From positions 1-16,430 of the forward strand of contig JAGVQF010000030.1 in NCBI GenBank assembly GCA_020051815.1: a stretch of DNA of 16,430 bases, read 5' to 3'. A program made the position numbers and the translations under genes. Below, in pieces: positions 6,601 through 13,465 of this stretch. Position 1 is the stretch's first letter; the number at the start of each line of letters is the position of its first letter. The notes beneath the pieces were generated by a model. That model was not told the origin of the DNA. It was given only the letters and a program-made list of their open reading frames with translations, and did no database searches. This stretch comes from Candidatus Saganbacteria bacterium (GTDB taxonomy: Bacteria; Margulisbacteria; WOR-1; O2-12-FULL-45-9; XYB2-FULL-48-7).

Positions 6601-7290
6601 TTAAGCCCAGCGGGAGAGGATGATACTAAGCTCATAAAGGATTATTAGCGGAACCGCCAGCAGGAGCTGGGTGAAAACGTCCGGCGTGGGGGTCAGCACG
6701 GCCGCGGCGATGAAGATCAATAGAACAGCGTGTTTGCGATAAGTTCTCAAAGTGCTCTGGGTCAAAACTTTGAGTTTTGCTAAAAAGAAGATTACCAGGG
6801 GCAGCTCAAAAGTCGCCCCAAAAGCCAACAGCAGCCAGCCGACAAAAGAAATATACTCACCGATCGAGAGCATCGGCTCCGCCCAGCCGCGGCCAAACCC
6901 CACCAGGAACTTGACCGAGAGGGGGATCGCCAGGAAAAAGGCAAAGGAAGCCCCGAGAAGGAATAAAAGAAAAGAGGCCGGGGCAAAAAAGACCATTGTC
7001 TTTTTCTCCGCCTCATTTAGCCCGAGGGCGACAAATTTCCAAACATTGTAGAGGATCACCGGCAGGGAGAGAAAAAAGCCCGACCAGAGGGCGACTTTAA
7101 AATAAGTGAAAAAGGCCTCGGTGGGATGGATAAAAACAAGTTTGCCGACCGGCGCCGAGGCGTATTTGATGACGTGAGGGACAAGCTGCCAGGCCAGAGC
7201 GGAAGAGAAACCGAAGAAGATCAAGCAATAGATGAGCCGTTTTCGGAGTTCTTCAAGGTGTTCAACCAGGGTGTACTTGGTCTCATCCAT
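6601..7290 (-). CDS. tatC: Twin-arginine translocase subunit TatC
   Basis: TatC is the six-helix inner-membrane receptor that recognises twin-arginine signal peptides and exports folded cofactor-loaded proteins. The 229 residues contain the hallmark N-terminal HLEELRKRLIY, PTEAFFTYFKVALW in the first periplasmic loop region, FGATFELPLVIFFL, and TPTPDVFTQLLLAVPLIILYE near the C-terminus. Helices are spread regularly through the protein. The ATG overlaps the tatA stop by one base (TAATG), so translation is coupled. It lies directly after a Tat-dependent molybdoenzyme gene, its likely main cargo. Confidence 0.97.
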   Translation of the reverse strand: MDETKYTLVEHLEELRKRLIYCLIFFGFSSALAWQLVPHVIKYASAPVGKLVFIHPTEAFFTYFKVALWSGFFLSLPVILYNVWKFVALGLNEAEKKTMVFFAPASFLLFLLGASFAFFLAIPLSVKFLVGFGRGWAEPMLSIGEYISFVGWLLLAFGATFELPLVIFFLAKLKVLTQSTLRTYRKHAVLLIFIAAAVLTPTPDVFTQLLLAVPLIILYELSIILSRWA

Positions 7291-7463
7291 TAACTCTTTT
7301 TCTTCTCTTCTTTGGGTTCTTCCACAACTTCCTTCATCCCTTTCTTAAGTTCCTGGATAGTTTTGCCGAGGGAGCGGCCGAGTTCCGGCAGACGTTGAGC
7401 GCCAAAAAGAAGCATCAGGACGATCAAAATAACGATCAGTTCAGGCATACCCAGTCCAAACAT
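7290..7463 (-). CDS. tatA: Twin-arginine translocase subunit TatA/TatE
   Basis: A 57-residue protein. It has one N-terminal membrane helix (MFGLGMPELIVILIVLMLLF), then the FG hinge and an amphipathic helix (GAQRLPELGRSLGKTIQELK), then a charged Glu/Lys tail. This is the TatA/E layout, with the conserved pre-helix Glu (MPELI) and FGxxxLPELGRSLGK. The tail is short even for TatA. A strong GGAGGT lies 4 to 5 nt before the ATG. With no TatB visible, a minimal TatAC system in which TatA serves both roles is likely. Confidence 0.95.
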   Translation of the reverse strand: MFGLGMPELIVILIVLMLLFGAQRLPELGRSLGKTIQELKKGMKEVVEEPKEEKKKS

Positions 7464-7480
7464 TTTGCACCTCCACCCAT

Positions 7481-7509
7481 ATTATAACAGAATCAGGGGC
7501 AAAAACGAA
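7481..7509 (-). promoter_or_regulatory. Candidate extended -10 promoter upstream of tatA
   Basis: The minus strand has TATAAT at 7486-7481 preceded by TGT (extended -10) and a weak TTCGTT -35 at 7509-7504 with a 17-bp spacer. It lies in the 49-nt gap between the molybdoenzyme stop and tatA. No terminator hairpin is visible there, so read-through from the respiratory operon is also expected. Confidence 0.5.
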
Positions 7510-7512
7510 GAG

Positions 7513-10500
7513 TTAGACCTTGACGAGGTTCACTCTCGTGTCATAAAAGGCCACACTCCCCCCCACCGGGTCAAGCAGGCTGGTGTTCTTGAGATACGGG
7601 TCAAGCCACATCGCGGCATTGAGGTGCACGCCTCTCGCGCGGCGCGGGTCACCCGGAATAACTTCGCCATCAATGGTAATATCGGCGGCTCCCGTCGCCC
7701 AGTTGCCAAAGCCCAAAACAAATGTTATGACCCCGGGCTTGATCGTCTGGGTGACCTTGATCTTGCCGATCATCGGTTTCTTCTTCCCGTTCTTGAAATC
7801 CCAGATCCCTTCCGGATTGGTTGAAGAAACCACCTTGACCCGGTCGCCGTCCTTGAGTCCCAGACGATGGGCATCAGTCCCATTAATAATGATCCCGTTC
7901 TCGGGCAGGATCGTCTGCAGCCAGTAATTGGTGACCGTTCGGGATTTGGTCATGGTAATGTCGCGCTGGGTCAGGAGGTGGAGGTCGCCCGTCAAACCCT
8001 CGTCTTTTGGTGATTTCCCCAGAGCGGTAGAGACCGGGATATAAGCCGCGTAACCTTTGTTTGACTTCCCGGTAAAGGCGTTCTTGGTCTTGGCGGTCTT
8101 TTCCTGATAAATATTAATTAATTTGCCGTACTTGTTGGCAACCTGCTCACCCTTGAAAGAGTCCTTATATTCCTGGAATCTTCCGCCGCGGTTGAGGACA
8201 TAAATAACTTTTCTCCAGTATTTTTCGCCCGCCGCCTTCTGCCAGCGTTCGGGATCAAAAACCGACTTGGGCAGATGGGCGCGGGACTTTAAGAAAAGCT
8301 CCACTTCCTTATCATCGGCGTCAGGCACGGCCGTCCCATCGGTTGCCACATTGGCCACCATCTTGAGATAGAAATCCTCCGGCCGGGTAAAGTCGCCCGC
8401 CTCGCCTAAACCGCCCGCCCCGAAACCCGGCAGTCCCATCTTTTCGGCAATGGCCAGCATCAGTGATTCGAAACTGATGGGCATTTCTTCATTGTAAACT
8501 TTGACCGTTTCCGGAATGGGAGCAATGACCGGATTGCGCACCGGCTGGGTCTTGGTGATCATATTGGGGTGCGAGCCCTGGAACTCCCAGCGCTCCAAAT
8601 AACTCAAGTCGGGAAAGATATAATCGGCGTACATGGATGTGACCCCGACCAAAATATCGCTGGCCACATAGAGTGGGATCTTTTTGGTATCCGTCAGGAT
8701 CTCGTTCTGCGCGTGGCCGGCCGGCAGGGAGTAATTGGGCGCCGCCATGTATGAGAAGAGCGCCTTGATCGGATAAGGATAGGCATCGCCGATAGAAGGG
8801 ATGACTTCCTGGTAGATATGGGAAGAGATCGGCCACCAGTTGCGCTTGGCCGGATAACCTTCGAAAATAGTGGACTCTTCATATTTGTTCCCGTAGCGGA
8901 TGATATTAATGCCGAATTCCAGTCTTTTATCCGGATGGAGTTTCCCCAGATTATATGGTTGACCATCTTTTGAGCCATCAACTCCATAAGCCGAAGCGGC
9001 GATCATCCCCCCGCGATAGTCAAAATTCCCGATGAGAAGATTTAAATTGTAAAAACCAAGAATACTGTAGAAGCCATTGGTGTGCTGGGCGACGCCGCGA
9101 TGGATATCAACGGCCGCCTTCCTGCCGTGCGCAGTAAATTCACCGGTTATTTCTTCAATATCAGAGACCGGTATGCCGCAGATCTTCGACCACTCTTCAA
9201 TTGTCTTTTCATTCGCGGAGTCGGCCAAAATTTGCAGGGCGCTTTTGACCTGGAATTCGGTGCCGTCGGAAGCAGTCAGCTTCGCATCAACAAAGAGATC
9301 TCCCTTGACCGCCTCTTTTTCGCTGTTGGGATCGACCGGCGCCGGCTTGCCGTCCTTCCAGACCGTCAGATATTCAAAGGTATAAACTTGGCCGTCTTTT
9401 GTCCTCAATTCTTTTGGAGCAAGGCCGAGCTCATTGGCCCGCAGGAAAACGTCCGGTTTCCCGTCTTTAATTTTAACCAGCCAGGCGGCGTTGCTGTAAT
9501 TCGGCTCGCCCGCTTTCTTGGCCGCGCCCATATTGGCGTTTTCAAGATAATCGGCGTTGTAGCGCTTGTTCTTGATGACCCACTGGATCATGGCCATGGC
9601 CAGCGCGCCGTCGGTCCCGGGGTTTATCGGCAGATACTTCCAGGCCTTGGACGCTAACTTGTTGAAACGCGGGTCGACAACGGCAAACTTTTTGCCGATC
9701 AGCCGCGGCGTGCGGTTGGGCGGGCCGTAATTGGCGTCAAAAAGATTGGCCCCAACGAAAAGGATGAATTCCGCTCCCTCGATGTCCCCCTGCCAGTAAA
9801 ACTTCTGCCCGTCCTTAAATGTCCCCGCCGTGTATTGTTCGCTCATGGCTTTGCCGGAGAAATAAAGCGAGCCCTGGCAGACGGTGGTGTGCCCATGATA
9901 ATTGTATGTCCCCAACCCGCCGGCAAAAAAGCGGAGGGCGAACTGCTCGCGGCCGGCTTTCTTGCGGCCCCACAGGTAAACCAATTGATTGTTTTTGGGC
10001 CCAAAATCCGGATGGTCGGGATCGATCAGGTGGTGGAGGTCATTGGCATACTTTCGCTTAAACTCTTCCACCGCCGCCTGCTTCTCTTCTTTGGTTTTCA
10101 TCTTCCAGATCTCTTTAATATCCCAGTCCATGCTCTTGGCCAGTTCCGGATCGCGCAGGGTGCAGATGTCCTTTAGCCCCTCAACGTGACGATCCTCTTC
10201 CCCGGGAATGTCCTTGAAAAGCCGGCCGCCGTTGACAACCTCGTTAACGGCCTCGTCAAAAGAGATCGATTTCCATTTATTCTCTCCGCGCTTGCCCGCG
10301 CGCTTAAGCACTTTGGTAATACGATACGGGTCATAGACCGTCTGCAGCCCGGCCTGTCCCTTGGGGCAGATGGCGCCATCGACCGTATTCAATTCAAAAG
10401 GCGAGGTCTTATAAGAATAATGAGGCAGCAGAGTGAACGGATTATAGGCATTGCCGTCGATCTTTAGAGCAACAGCAGTCCCGTTTTTACGGAAAAACTT

Positions 10501-10740
10501 AACTTTGAGGCCGCAGCCGGTGTTACACTGCAGGCAGGTGGTGTAGAGGATATTTTCGGCTTTGGCCAGTTCGTACTCTTCCTCGGGGGTTAAAAGCTCC
10601 GCTTCCGCCCGGCGCAACAGGTCGGCCGCCCAGGCGAACTGGCTGGCCAGGAGCGTGCCGCCCAAGACCGCCGAACACTTGATGAATTCACGGCGGGTCA
10701 GCCCGCTTCCTTCCTTCGTTTCTTCCGCTTTGTCTGACAT
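7513..10740 (-). CDS. Tat-exported molybdopterin oxidoreductase, tetrathionate-reductase (TtrA)-like catalytic subunit
   Basis: This is the catalytic subunit of a periplasmic CISM-family (DMSO-reductase superfamily) enzyme, with a bis-MGD molybdenum site and an N-terminal [4Fe-4S] cluster. I take ATG 10740 (GGGAGG about 11 nt upstream); the longer frame starts at a TTG. The 1075-residue protein has a twin-arginine signal LTRREFIKCSAVLGGTL (Arg16-Arg17). Cluster cysteines are Cys69, Cys72, Cys76 (CLQCNTGC) and Cys125. A probable Mo-ligand Cys287 lies in HGHTTVCQGS. Length and many segments (DFGPKNNQL, ALAMAMIQWVI, RPEDFYLKMVANVA, the GGRF region) follow TtrA rather than the smaller PsrA/PhsA. 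Family members reduce tetrathionate, selenate, arsenate or other oxyanions, so the substrate is not decidable from sequence. It follows the iron-sulfur subunit by 16 nt. Confidence 0.88.
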   Translation of the reverse strand: MSDKAEETKEGSGLTRREFIKCSAVLGGTLLASQFAWAADLLRRAEAELLTPEEEYELAKAENILYTTCLQCNTGCGLKVKFFRKNGTAVALKIDGNAYNPFTLLPHYSYKTSPFELNTVDGAICPKGQAGLQTVYDPYRITKVLKRAGKRGENKWKSISFDEAVNEVVNGGRLFKDIPGEEDRHVEGLKDICTLRDPELAKSMDWDIKEIWKMKTKEEKQAAVEEFKRKYANDLHHLIDPDHPDFGPKNNQLVYLWGRKKAGREQFALRFFAGGLGTYNYHGHTTVCQGSLYFSGKAMSEQYTAGTFKDGQKFYWQGDIEGAEFILFVGANLFDANYGPPNRTPRLIGKKFAVVDPRFNKLASKAWKYLPINPGTDGALAMAMIQWVIKNKRYNADYLENANMGAAKKAGEPNYSNAAWLVKIKDGKPDVFLRANELGLAPKELRTKDGQVYTFEYLTVWKDGKPAPVDPNSEKEAVKGDLFVDAKLTASDGTEFQVKSALQILADSANEKTIEEWSKICGIPVSDIEEITGEFTAHGRKAAVDIHRGVAQHTNGFYSILGFYNLNLLIGNFDYRGGMIAASAYGVDGSKDGQPYNLGKLHPDKRLEFGINIIRYGNKYEESTIFEGYPAKRNWWPISSHIYQEVIPSIGDAYPYPIKALFSYMAAPNYSLPAGHAQNEILTDTKKIPLYVASDILVGVTSMYADYIFPDLSYLERWEFQGSHPNMITKTQPVRNPVIAPIPETVKVYNEEMPISFESLMLAIAEKMGLPGFGAGGLGEAGDFTRPEDFYLKMVANVATDGTAVPDADDKEVELFLKSRAHLPKSVFDPERWQKAAGEKYWRKVIYVLNRGGRFQEYKDSFKGEQVANKYGKLINIYQEKTAKTKNAFTGKSNKGYAAYIPVSTALGKSPKDEGLTGDLHLLTQRDITMTKSRTVTNYWLQTILPENGIIINGTDAHRLGLKDGDRVKVVSSTNPEGIWDFKNGKKKPMIGKIKVTQTIKPGVITFVLGFGNWATGAADITIDGEVIPGDPRRARGVHLNAAMWLDPYLKNTSLLDPVGGSVAFYDTRVNLVKV

Positions 10741-10756
10741 ATTTGATGATCCTCCC

Positions 10757-11605
10757 TCAGGCAACAATGTAATAAACCCTTGGCTGGGTGGCTGAAGCTT
10801 TGGCGAATTCCGGCGCTTTGCCCGGATAGCCGATCTTTTGCGAAATTTCTTCCGGCTCCATCCCTGTCAGCGCCGCCGGGATAAGTTTGGTCTCGCCGGG
10901 GGTTTTTGTCCGGGTCAGCAGCATGATCTTATCCTTATTGGCCTGCATCACCTTATAGATCAAACTCTCCGTGTCGGTCGGGTCGCCGAAATAATTGACC
11001 CGCCCGATGCAAGTTGAGACGCACATAGGGAGCATCCCCTTGCGCAGACGGTGGAGGCAGAAATGGCATTTGCGGGCAACACCAACCGGGATATTGTACT
11101 TCTCGCGCGGCCATTGTTTGGAATATTCAAAAGTCGGCGCTTTTTCATATTCCTCGATCTTTGGCGTCCCTTCGGTATAGAAAGCGCCCTTGTCTAGGGC
11201 GCGCGCCTTGTAGGGACAGGCAATGACACAGCGGCCGCAGCCGATGCACTGATCGTAGTTTATCATGACAATGCCGGCGCTGTCGCCCTTTTCGCTCTTC
11301 CAGGTGGCATTGCCTTCCCCGGCGTTGGGGCAAGCGGCAACACACGGCGGTTTATCACATTGCTGGCAGGGGCGCGGCGTAAAGCGTCTCTTGACGGCCG
11401 GATAGTTCCCGGATTCTTCTTCGTAAACGGGGCGGTAAGTTATCCCGGGCGGGCTTTTCTGTTCAGCCACGCAGCCGATCGTGCAGGAATGGCAGAGGAC
11501 GCAGCGCCGCAGGTCAAGAAGCATGGCCCACCCGGCGCCCGGCCTTTTTAAGGCCCGCTTAATGTCTGCCTGGATTATGGTCAGTTCGTCTTTGCCTTCG
11601 TACAT
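10757..11605 (-). CDS. Four-cluster [4Fe-4S] electron-transfer subunit (TtrB/PsrB-like)
   Basis: It passes electrons between the partner cytochrome and the molybdenum subunit. The 282 residues carry four cysteine quartets: Cys35/38/41/45, Cys80/83/88/92, Cys120/123/126/130 and Cys180/183/195/199. This is the standard DmsB/PsrB/TtrB arrangement. There is no signal peptide or twin-arginine motif at the N-terminus, so it probably crosses the membrane as a folded complex with the Tat-signal-bearing catalytic subunit. The C-terminal 80 residues (after about 200) are less conserved. It precedes the catalytic gene by 16 nt and follows the cytochrome by 7 nt. TtrB is the closest type by partner; the protein alone would fit several CISM enzymes. 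Confidence 0.92.
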   Translation of the reverse strand: MYEGKDELTIIQADIKRALKRPGAGWAMLLDLRRCVLCHSCTIGCVAEQKSPPGITYRPVYEEESGNYPAVKRRFTPRPCQQCDKPPCVAACPNAGEGNATWKSEKGDSAGIVMINYDQCIGCGRCVIACPYKARALDKGAFYTEGTPKIEEYEKAPTFEYSKQWPREKYNIPVGVARKCHFCLHRLRKGMLPMCVSTCIGRVNYFGDPTDTESLIYKVMQANKDKIMLLTRTKTPGETKLIPAALTGMEPEEISQKIGYPGKAPEFAKASATQPRVYYIVA

Positions 11606-11612
11606 AATTATT

Positions 11613-11870
11613 TCACCATTTCTTTCCGTGACAGGTCAGGCAATTTTTCAGCATCGCGGCGGCTGACTTGCCCGCCGAGGCGGGCTTGCGTTTGGCGGTC
11701 GTGATAAAAAGTTTCGGATGGCATTTAGTGCAGGACAGCCCCATTTCTTTAACATGCCATTCGTGGCTGAAAGTCACTTCTTCATTTATCTTGATATCAC
11801 CGCCGCCGATCCGGGCCTCCGCCGCCAAAATCAGCAGTAAAAAAAAGATGAGCCCGGCAAAAAAATTCAT
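11613..11870 (-). CDS. Small periplasmic diheme c-type cytochrome (c7-like)
   Basis: An 85-residue protein with a hydrophobic N-terminal export segment (residues 3-17, cleavage likely near AEA). It has two heme-binding motifs, CTKCH (47-51) and CLTCH (77-81). SHEWH (35-39) offers His36 and His39 as distal ligands. GDIKINEEVTFSHEWH plus GLSCTKCHPKLF matches the start of c7-type triheme domains, but only two heme motifs are present and the rest is shortened. Residues KPASAGK between the two motifs come from a palindromic element (11666-11688). It probably shuttles electrons to or from the iron-sulfur subunit encoded 7 nt downstream. Its ATG overlaps the porin stop by one base (TAATG). Confidence 0.85.
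   Translation of the reverse strand: MNFFAGLIFFLLLILAAEARIGGGDIKINEEVTFSHEWHVKEMGLSCTKCHPKLFITTAKRKPASAGKSAAAMLKNCLTCHGKKW
11666..11688. repeat. Palindromic element inside the cytochrome gene
   Basis: GCCCGCC-GA-GGCGGGC (11670-11685) is a perfect 7-bp-stem hairpin flanked by ACTT and TTG. It encodes KPASAGK between the two heme motifs of the cytochrome, in frame. It is similar in style to the TCCGCC/GGCGGA element in hemC. Confidence 0.65.
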
Positions 11871-12844
11871 TAGAACTTGACCTGCACGTGGGCGTAAGCG
11901 CTGGTGGAATTCCCCGCGCCGCTCTCGGTCCGTAAACGGTCCACATCGAGAAGAATTAAAGTCCCCTTTATTAATTCATATGAAACACCGGCAATATAGC
12001 GGGTGGTGGCATCGCTGGCGGTCGCCGTATCCGGATCCCACTGGTCCAGCCGGCCGATCACGGTGTAGCCCGACAATGCGTTAAAAATAGTGTCCAGCTT
12101 TGCCGTGCCAAAAATGCTGTAACCCGAGCCAACCTTCCCCGCCGCGGTCGAACCATTGGCAACCAAATAATCACCCGCCAGGGTATAATTGCCGTCTTTA
12201 TACGCTACCTGGCCGATCGTGCGGTCCCGCGGCTTGCTCGGATCGTCGCTCCAGTAATCTTTTGAGACAAAGCCGGAAACCAAAACGTTTTTAATTGGCC
12301 GGCCGGTCAATCTTAATTCCGCGCGCTTAGCCCTGTCCGATTCCGTTGTTTTGTAGCCATCACCGTTCGTGACGGTCGCAAAATATTCAAGAATATCTCC
12401 CGGCAGCTTGCCGTCCAGTGAGAGGCCAAAGTCAGCCGAGCTGATAACCCCGATGCGGTCAGGGAAAACCGAGCCCTGGACGCGATAACCCCAGATCCCT
12501 TCTTCAAACCCGATCCAGGGGTTCTCGATCAAACCGAAGCGCAGCCGAGCGCCAGCCGGAATAACTTTTGTCACTTCCAGCCAGGCGTATTTCGAAAAGT
12601 AATCAAGAGAGCCAGCCGTCACCCCGGGATCAGCCGCCACATCCAGGGTGTAGCGCAACTTTACATTGCTGGCCAGCTCCGCCCAATAAGTGAGATAAGC
12701 CCGTGTCACACTAAAAGCGTTCGCGCCCGAAGCCGGGATGTTCATGTACTGCGCCAACAGCACCCCCTCAAGCTTGCCTTCCGCCGCTTGGACCGGAGCC
12801 AGGATCACGAGAGCCGCCATCAGTGTCAAAACCGCTTTTTTCAT
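11870..12844 (-). CDS. Outer-membrane porin-like beta-barrel protein
   Basis: A 324-residue exported protein. ATG 12844 is chosen over the longer frame because AGGAGG lies about 10 nt upstream and the classical signal peptide MKKAVLTLMAALVILAPVQA starts there. The mature part alternates polar and hydrophobic residues with many aromatics and Gly/Asp turns (for example LRYTLDVAADPG and SGYTVIGRLDQWDPD). It ends AYAHVQVKF, with the terminal Phe that BAM-assembled barrels use. Segments resemble phosphate-selective/OprP-like porins (RLRFGLIENPWIGFEEGIWGY), but I cannot assign a substrate. As first gene of the respiratory operon it may let the oxyanion substrate or product through the outer membrane. 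No cysteines or heme motifs, so it is not itself an electron conduit. Confidence 0.8.
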   Translation of the reverse strand: MKKAVLTLMAALVILAPVQAAEGKLEGVLLAQYMNIPASGANAFSVTRAYLTYWAELASNVKLRYTLDVAADPGVTAGSLDYFSKYAWLEVTKVIPAGARLRFGLIENPWIGFEEGIWGYRVQGSVFPDRIGVISSADFGLSLDGKLPGDILEYFATVTNGDGYKTTESDRAKRAELRLTGRPIKNVLVSGFVSKDYWSDDPSKPRDRTIGQVAYKDGNYTLAGDYLVANGSTAAGKVGSGYSIFGTAKLDTIFNALSGYTVIGRLDQWDPDTATASDATTRYIAGVSYELIKGTLILLDVDRLRTESGAGNSTSAYAHVQVKF

Positions 12845-12896
12845 AGTATTTCCGCCTCCTCGCAAAAATTTAAAATAAATCGGAACTCGAAGACAT

Positions 12897-12912
12897 TGTG
12901 AATATTATCACA
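12897..12912. promoter_or_regulatory. CRP/FNR-superfamily-like operator TGTGA-N6-TCACA
   Basis: TGTGA ATATTA TCACA is a perfect palindrome of the consensus recognised by CRP and by HcpR-type members of the family. Its six-base centre (12902-12907) is exactly the -10 hexamer of the minus-strand promoter. A bound regulator would therefore cover the -10 box and most likely repress. No CRP/FNR-family gene is in the window. Confidence 0.6.
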
Positions 12913-12929
12913 TGGCTAATTTTTGTCAA
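12902..12929 (-). promoter_or_regulatory. Sigma70-like promoter of the porin-cytochrome-molybdoenzyme operon
   Basis: TTGACA (minus strand, 12929-12924), 16-bp spacer, then TAATAT (12907-12902) preceded by TGA, an extended -10 as well. The implied start near 12895 leaves a leader of about 50 nt containing the porin AGGAGG. This is the strongest minus-strand promoter seen, and it could drive the whole respiratory, tat and heme block. Confidence 0.75.
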
Positions 12930-13006
12930 CTGATATTTTTTTATACTACTACATTCCACCGGCAATCGCACCACTCAGCCCTTCGTTGGGCGCGCATAAA
13001 AGCTGT

Positions 13007-13035
13007 TTGACATCTCCTGTTCTTTTTGGTATCAT
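13007..13035 (+). promoter_or_regulatory. Sigma70-like promoter of the arsR operon
   Basis: TTGACA (13007-13012), a 17-bp spacer and TATCAT (13030-13035), close to consensus and ideally spaced. The start would be near 13042, 28 nt before the arsR ATG. It diverges from the porin promoter, with about 80 bp between the two -35 boxes. That 80 bp holds only a weak 4-bp-stem hairpin (12978-12991). Confidence 0.75.
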
Positions 13036-13044
13036 ATGCGCATA
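13035..13044. promoter_or_regulatory. Candidate ArsR operator (TATGCGCATA palindrome)
   Basis: A perfect 10-bp palindrome begins at the last base of the arsR -10 box and covers the presumed transcription start. ArsR/SmtB repressors commonly bind short AT-rich inverted repeats at this place and autoregulate. It is the only such palindrome beside this promoter, but no experimentally known ArsR site matches closely enough to be sure. Confidence 0.45.
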
Positions 13045-13069
13045 CATGCAACCATTAAAAGGGCGATTG

Positions 13070-13465
13070 ATGGATAAACATACAACTGCCTTTAAGGCGC
13101 TCTCCGATAAGACCCGCCTGAGAATTGCCTATCTGCTTTCATCTTCCAAAACCGAATTGTGCGTTTGTGAGATCGTGGACTCCCTTGAAATACCCCAATA
13201 CAACGTCTCCCGGCATTTGAAGATCATGAAAAAAGCCGGTTTGGCCAGTGAAGTAAAGGCGGGCAAATGGGTTCGTTATGGAATTAAGAGCGAGGGCGCT
13301 TTTAGGGGAGCTCTGCTTGCGGCCTTGTTGGCATTGCCAGCCGCGATTTTCCGGGAAGAGCTGAGGGAGTTAAAAAAACGCTTCTCTATCCGGATCAAAG
13401 GCAAATGTCTTTTAGGAATACAAAAAAAATATCTGGTCGGGAAAAAAGATGAGCGGCGAAAATAA
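13070..13465 (+). CDS. arsR: ArsR-family metalloid-responsive repressor
   Basis: A 131-residue winged-helix repressor. ATG 13070 is preferred (AAAAGGG 7 nt upstream, MDKHTTAFKALSDKTRLRI being the normal ArsR N-terminus); a longer open frame reaches back through the promoter and is not real. TELCVCEIVDSL holds the Cys31-x-Cys33 pair at the start of the recognition-domain helix, the As(III)/Sb(III) site of E. coli-type ArsR. The DNA-binding helix follows in PQYNVSRHLKIMKKAGL, and the wing is GKWVRYGI. A C-terminal GKCLLGI adds another Cys. Metalloid binding would release it from its operator and derepress the operon. The gene overlaps the next by 17 nt. As(III) or Sb(III) is the likely inducer, from the family rule only. 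Confidence 0.92.
   Translation: MDKHTTAFKALSDKTRLRIAYLLSSSKTELCVCEIVDSLEIPQYNVSRHLKIMKKAGLASEVKAGKWVRYGIKSEGAFRGALLAALLALPAAIFREELRELKKRFSIRIKGKCLLGIQKKYLVGKKDERRK

Noticed and set aside
9082..9657. 191-residue plus-strand open frame opposite the molybdoenzyme
   Set aside because: It is antisense to a conserved catalytic subunit and has no coding signature.
10741..10767. Upstream TTG start for the molybdoenzyme
   Set aside because: ATG 10740 has GGGAGG upstream and gives a normal Tat signal; the extension overlaps the previous gene's stop.
12978..12991. Hairpin GCCC-N6-GGGC between the divergent promoters, considered as a terminator
   Set aside because: The stem is only 4 bp, with no T-tract on either strand and no gene ending there.
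12923..13069. N-terminal extension of arsR from a TTG at 12923
   Set aside because: It would read through the arsR promoter and operator; ATG 13070 matches the family N-terminus and has a ribosome site.
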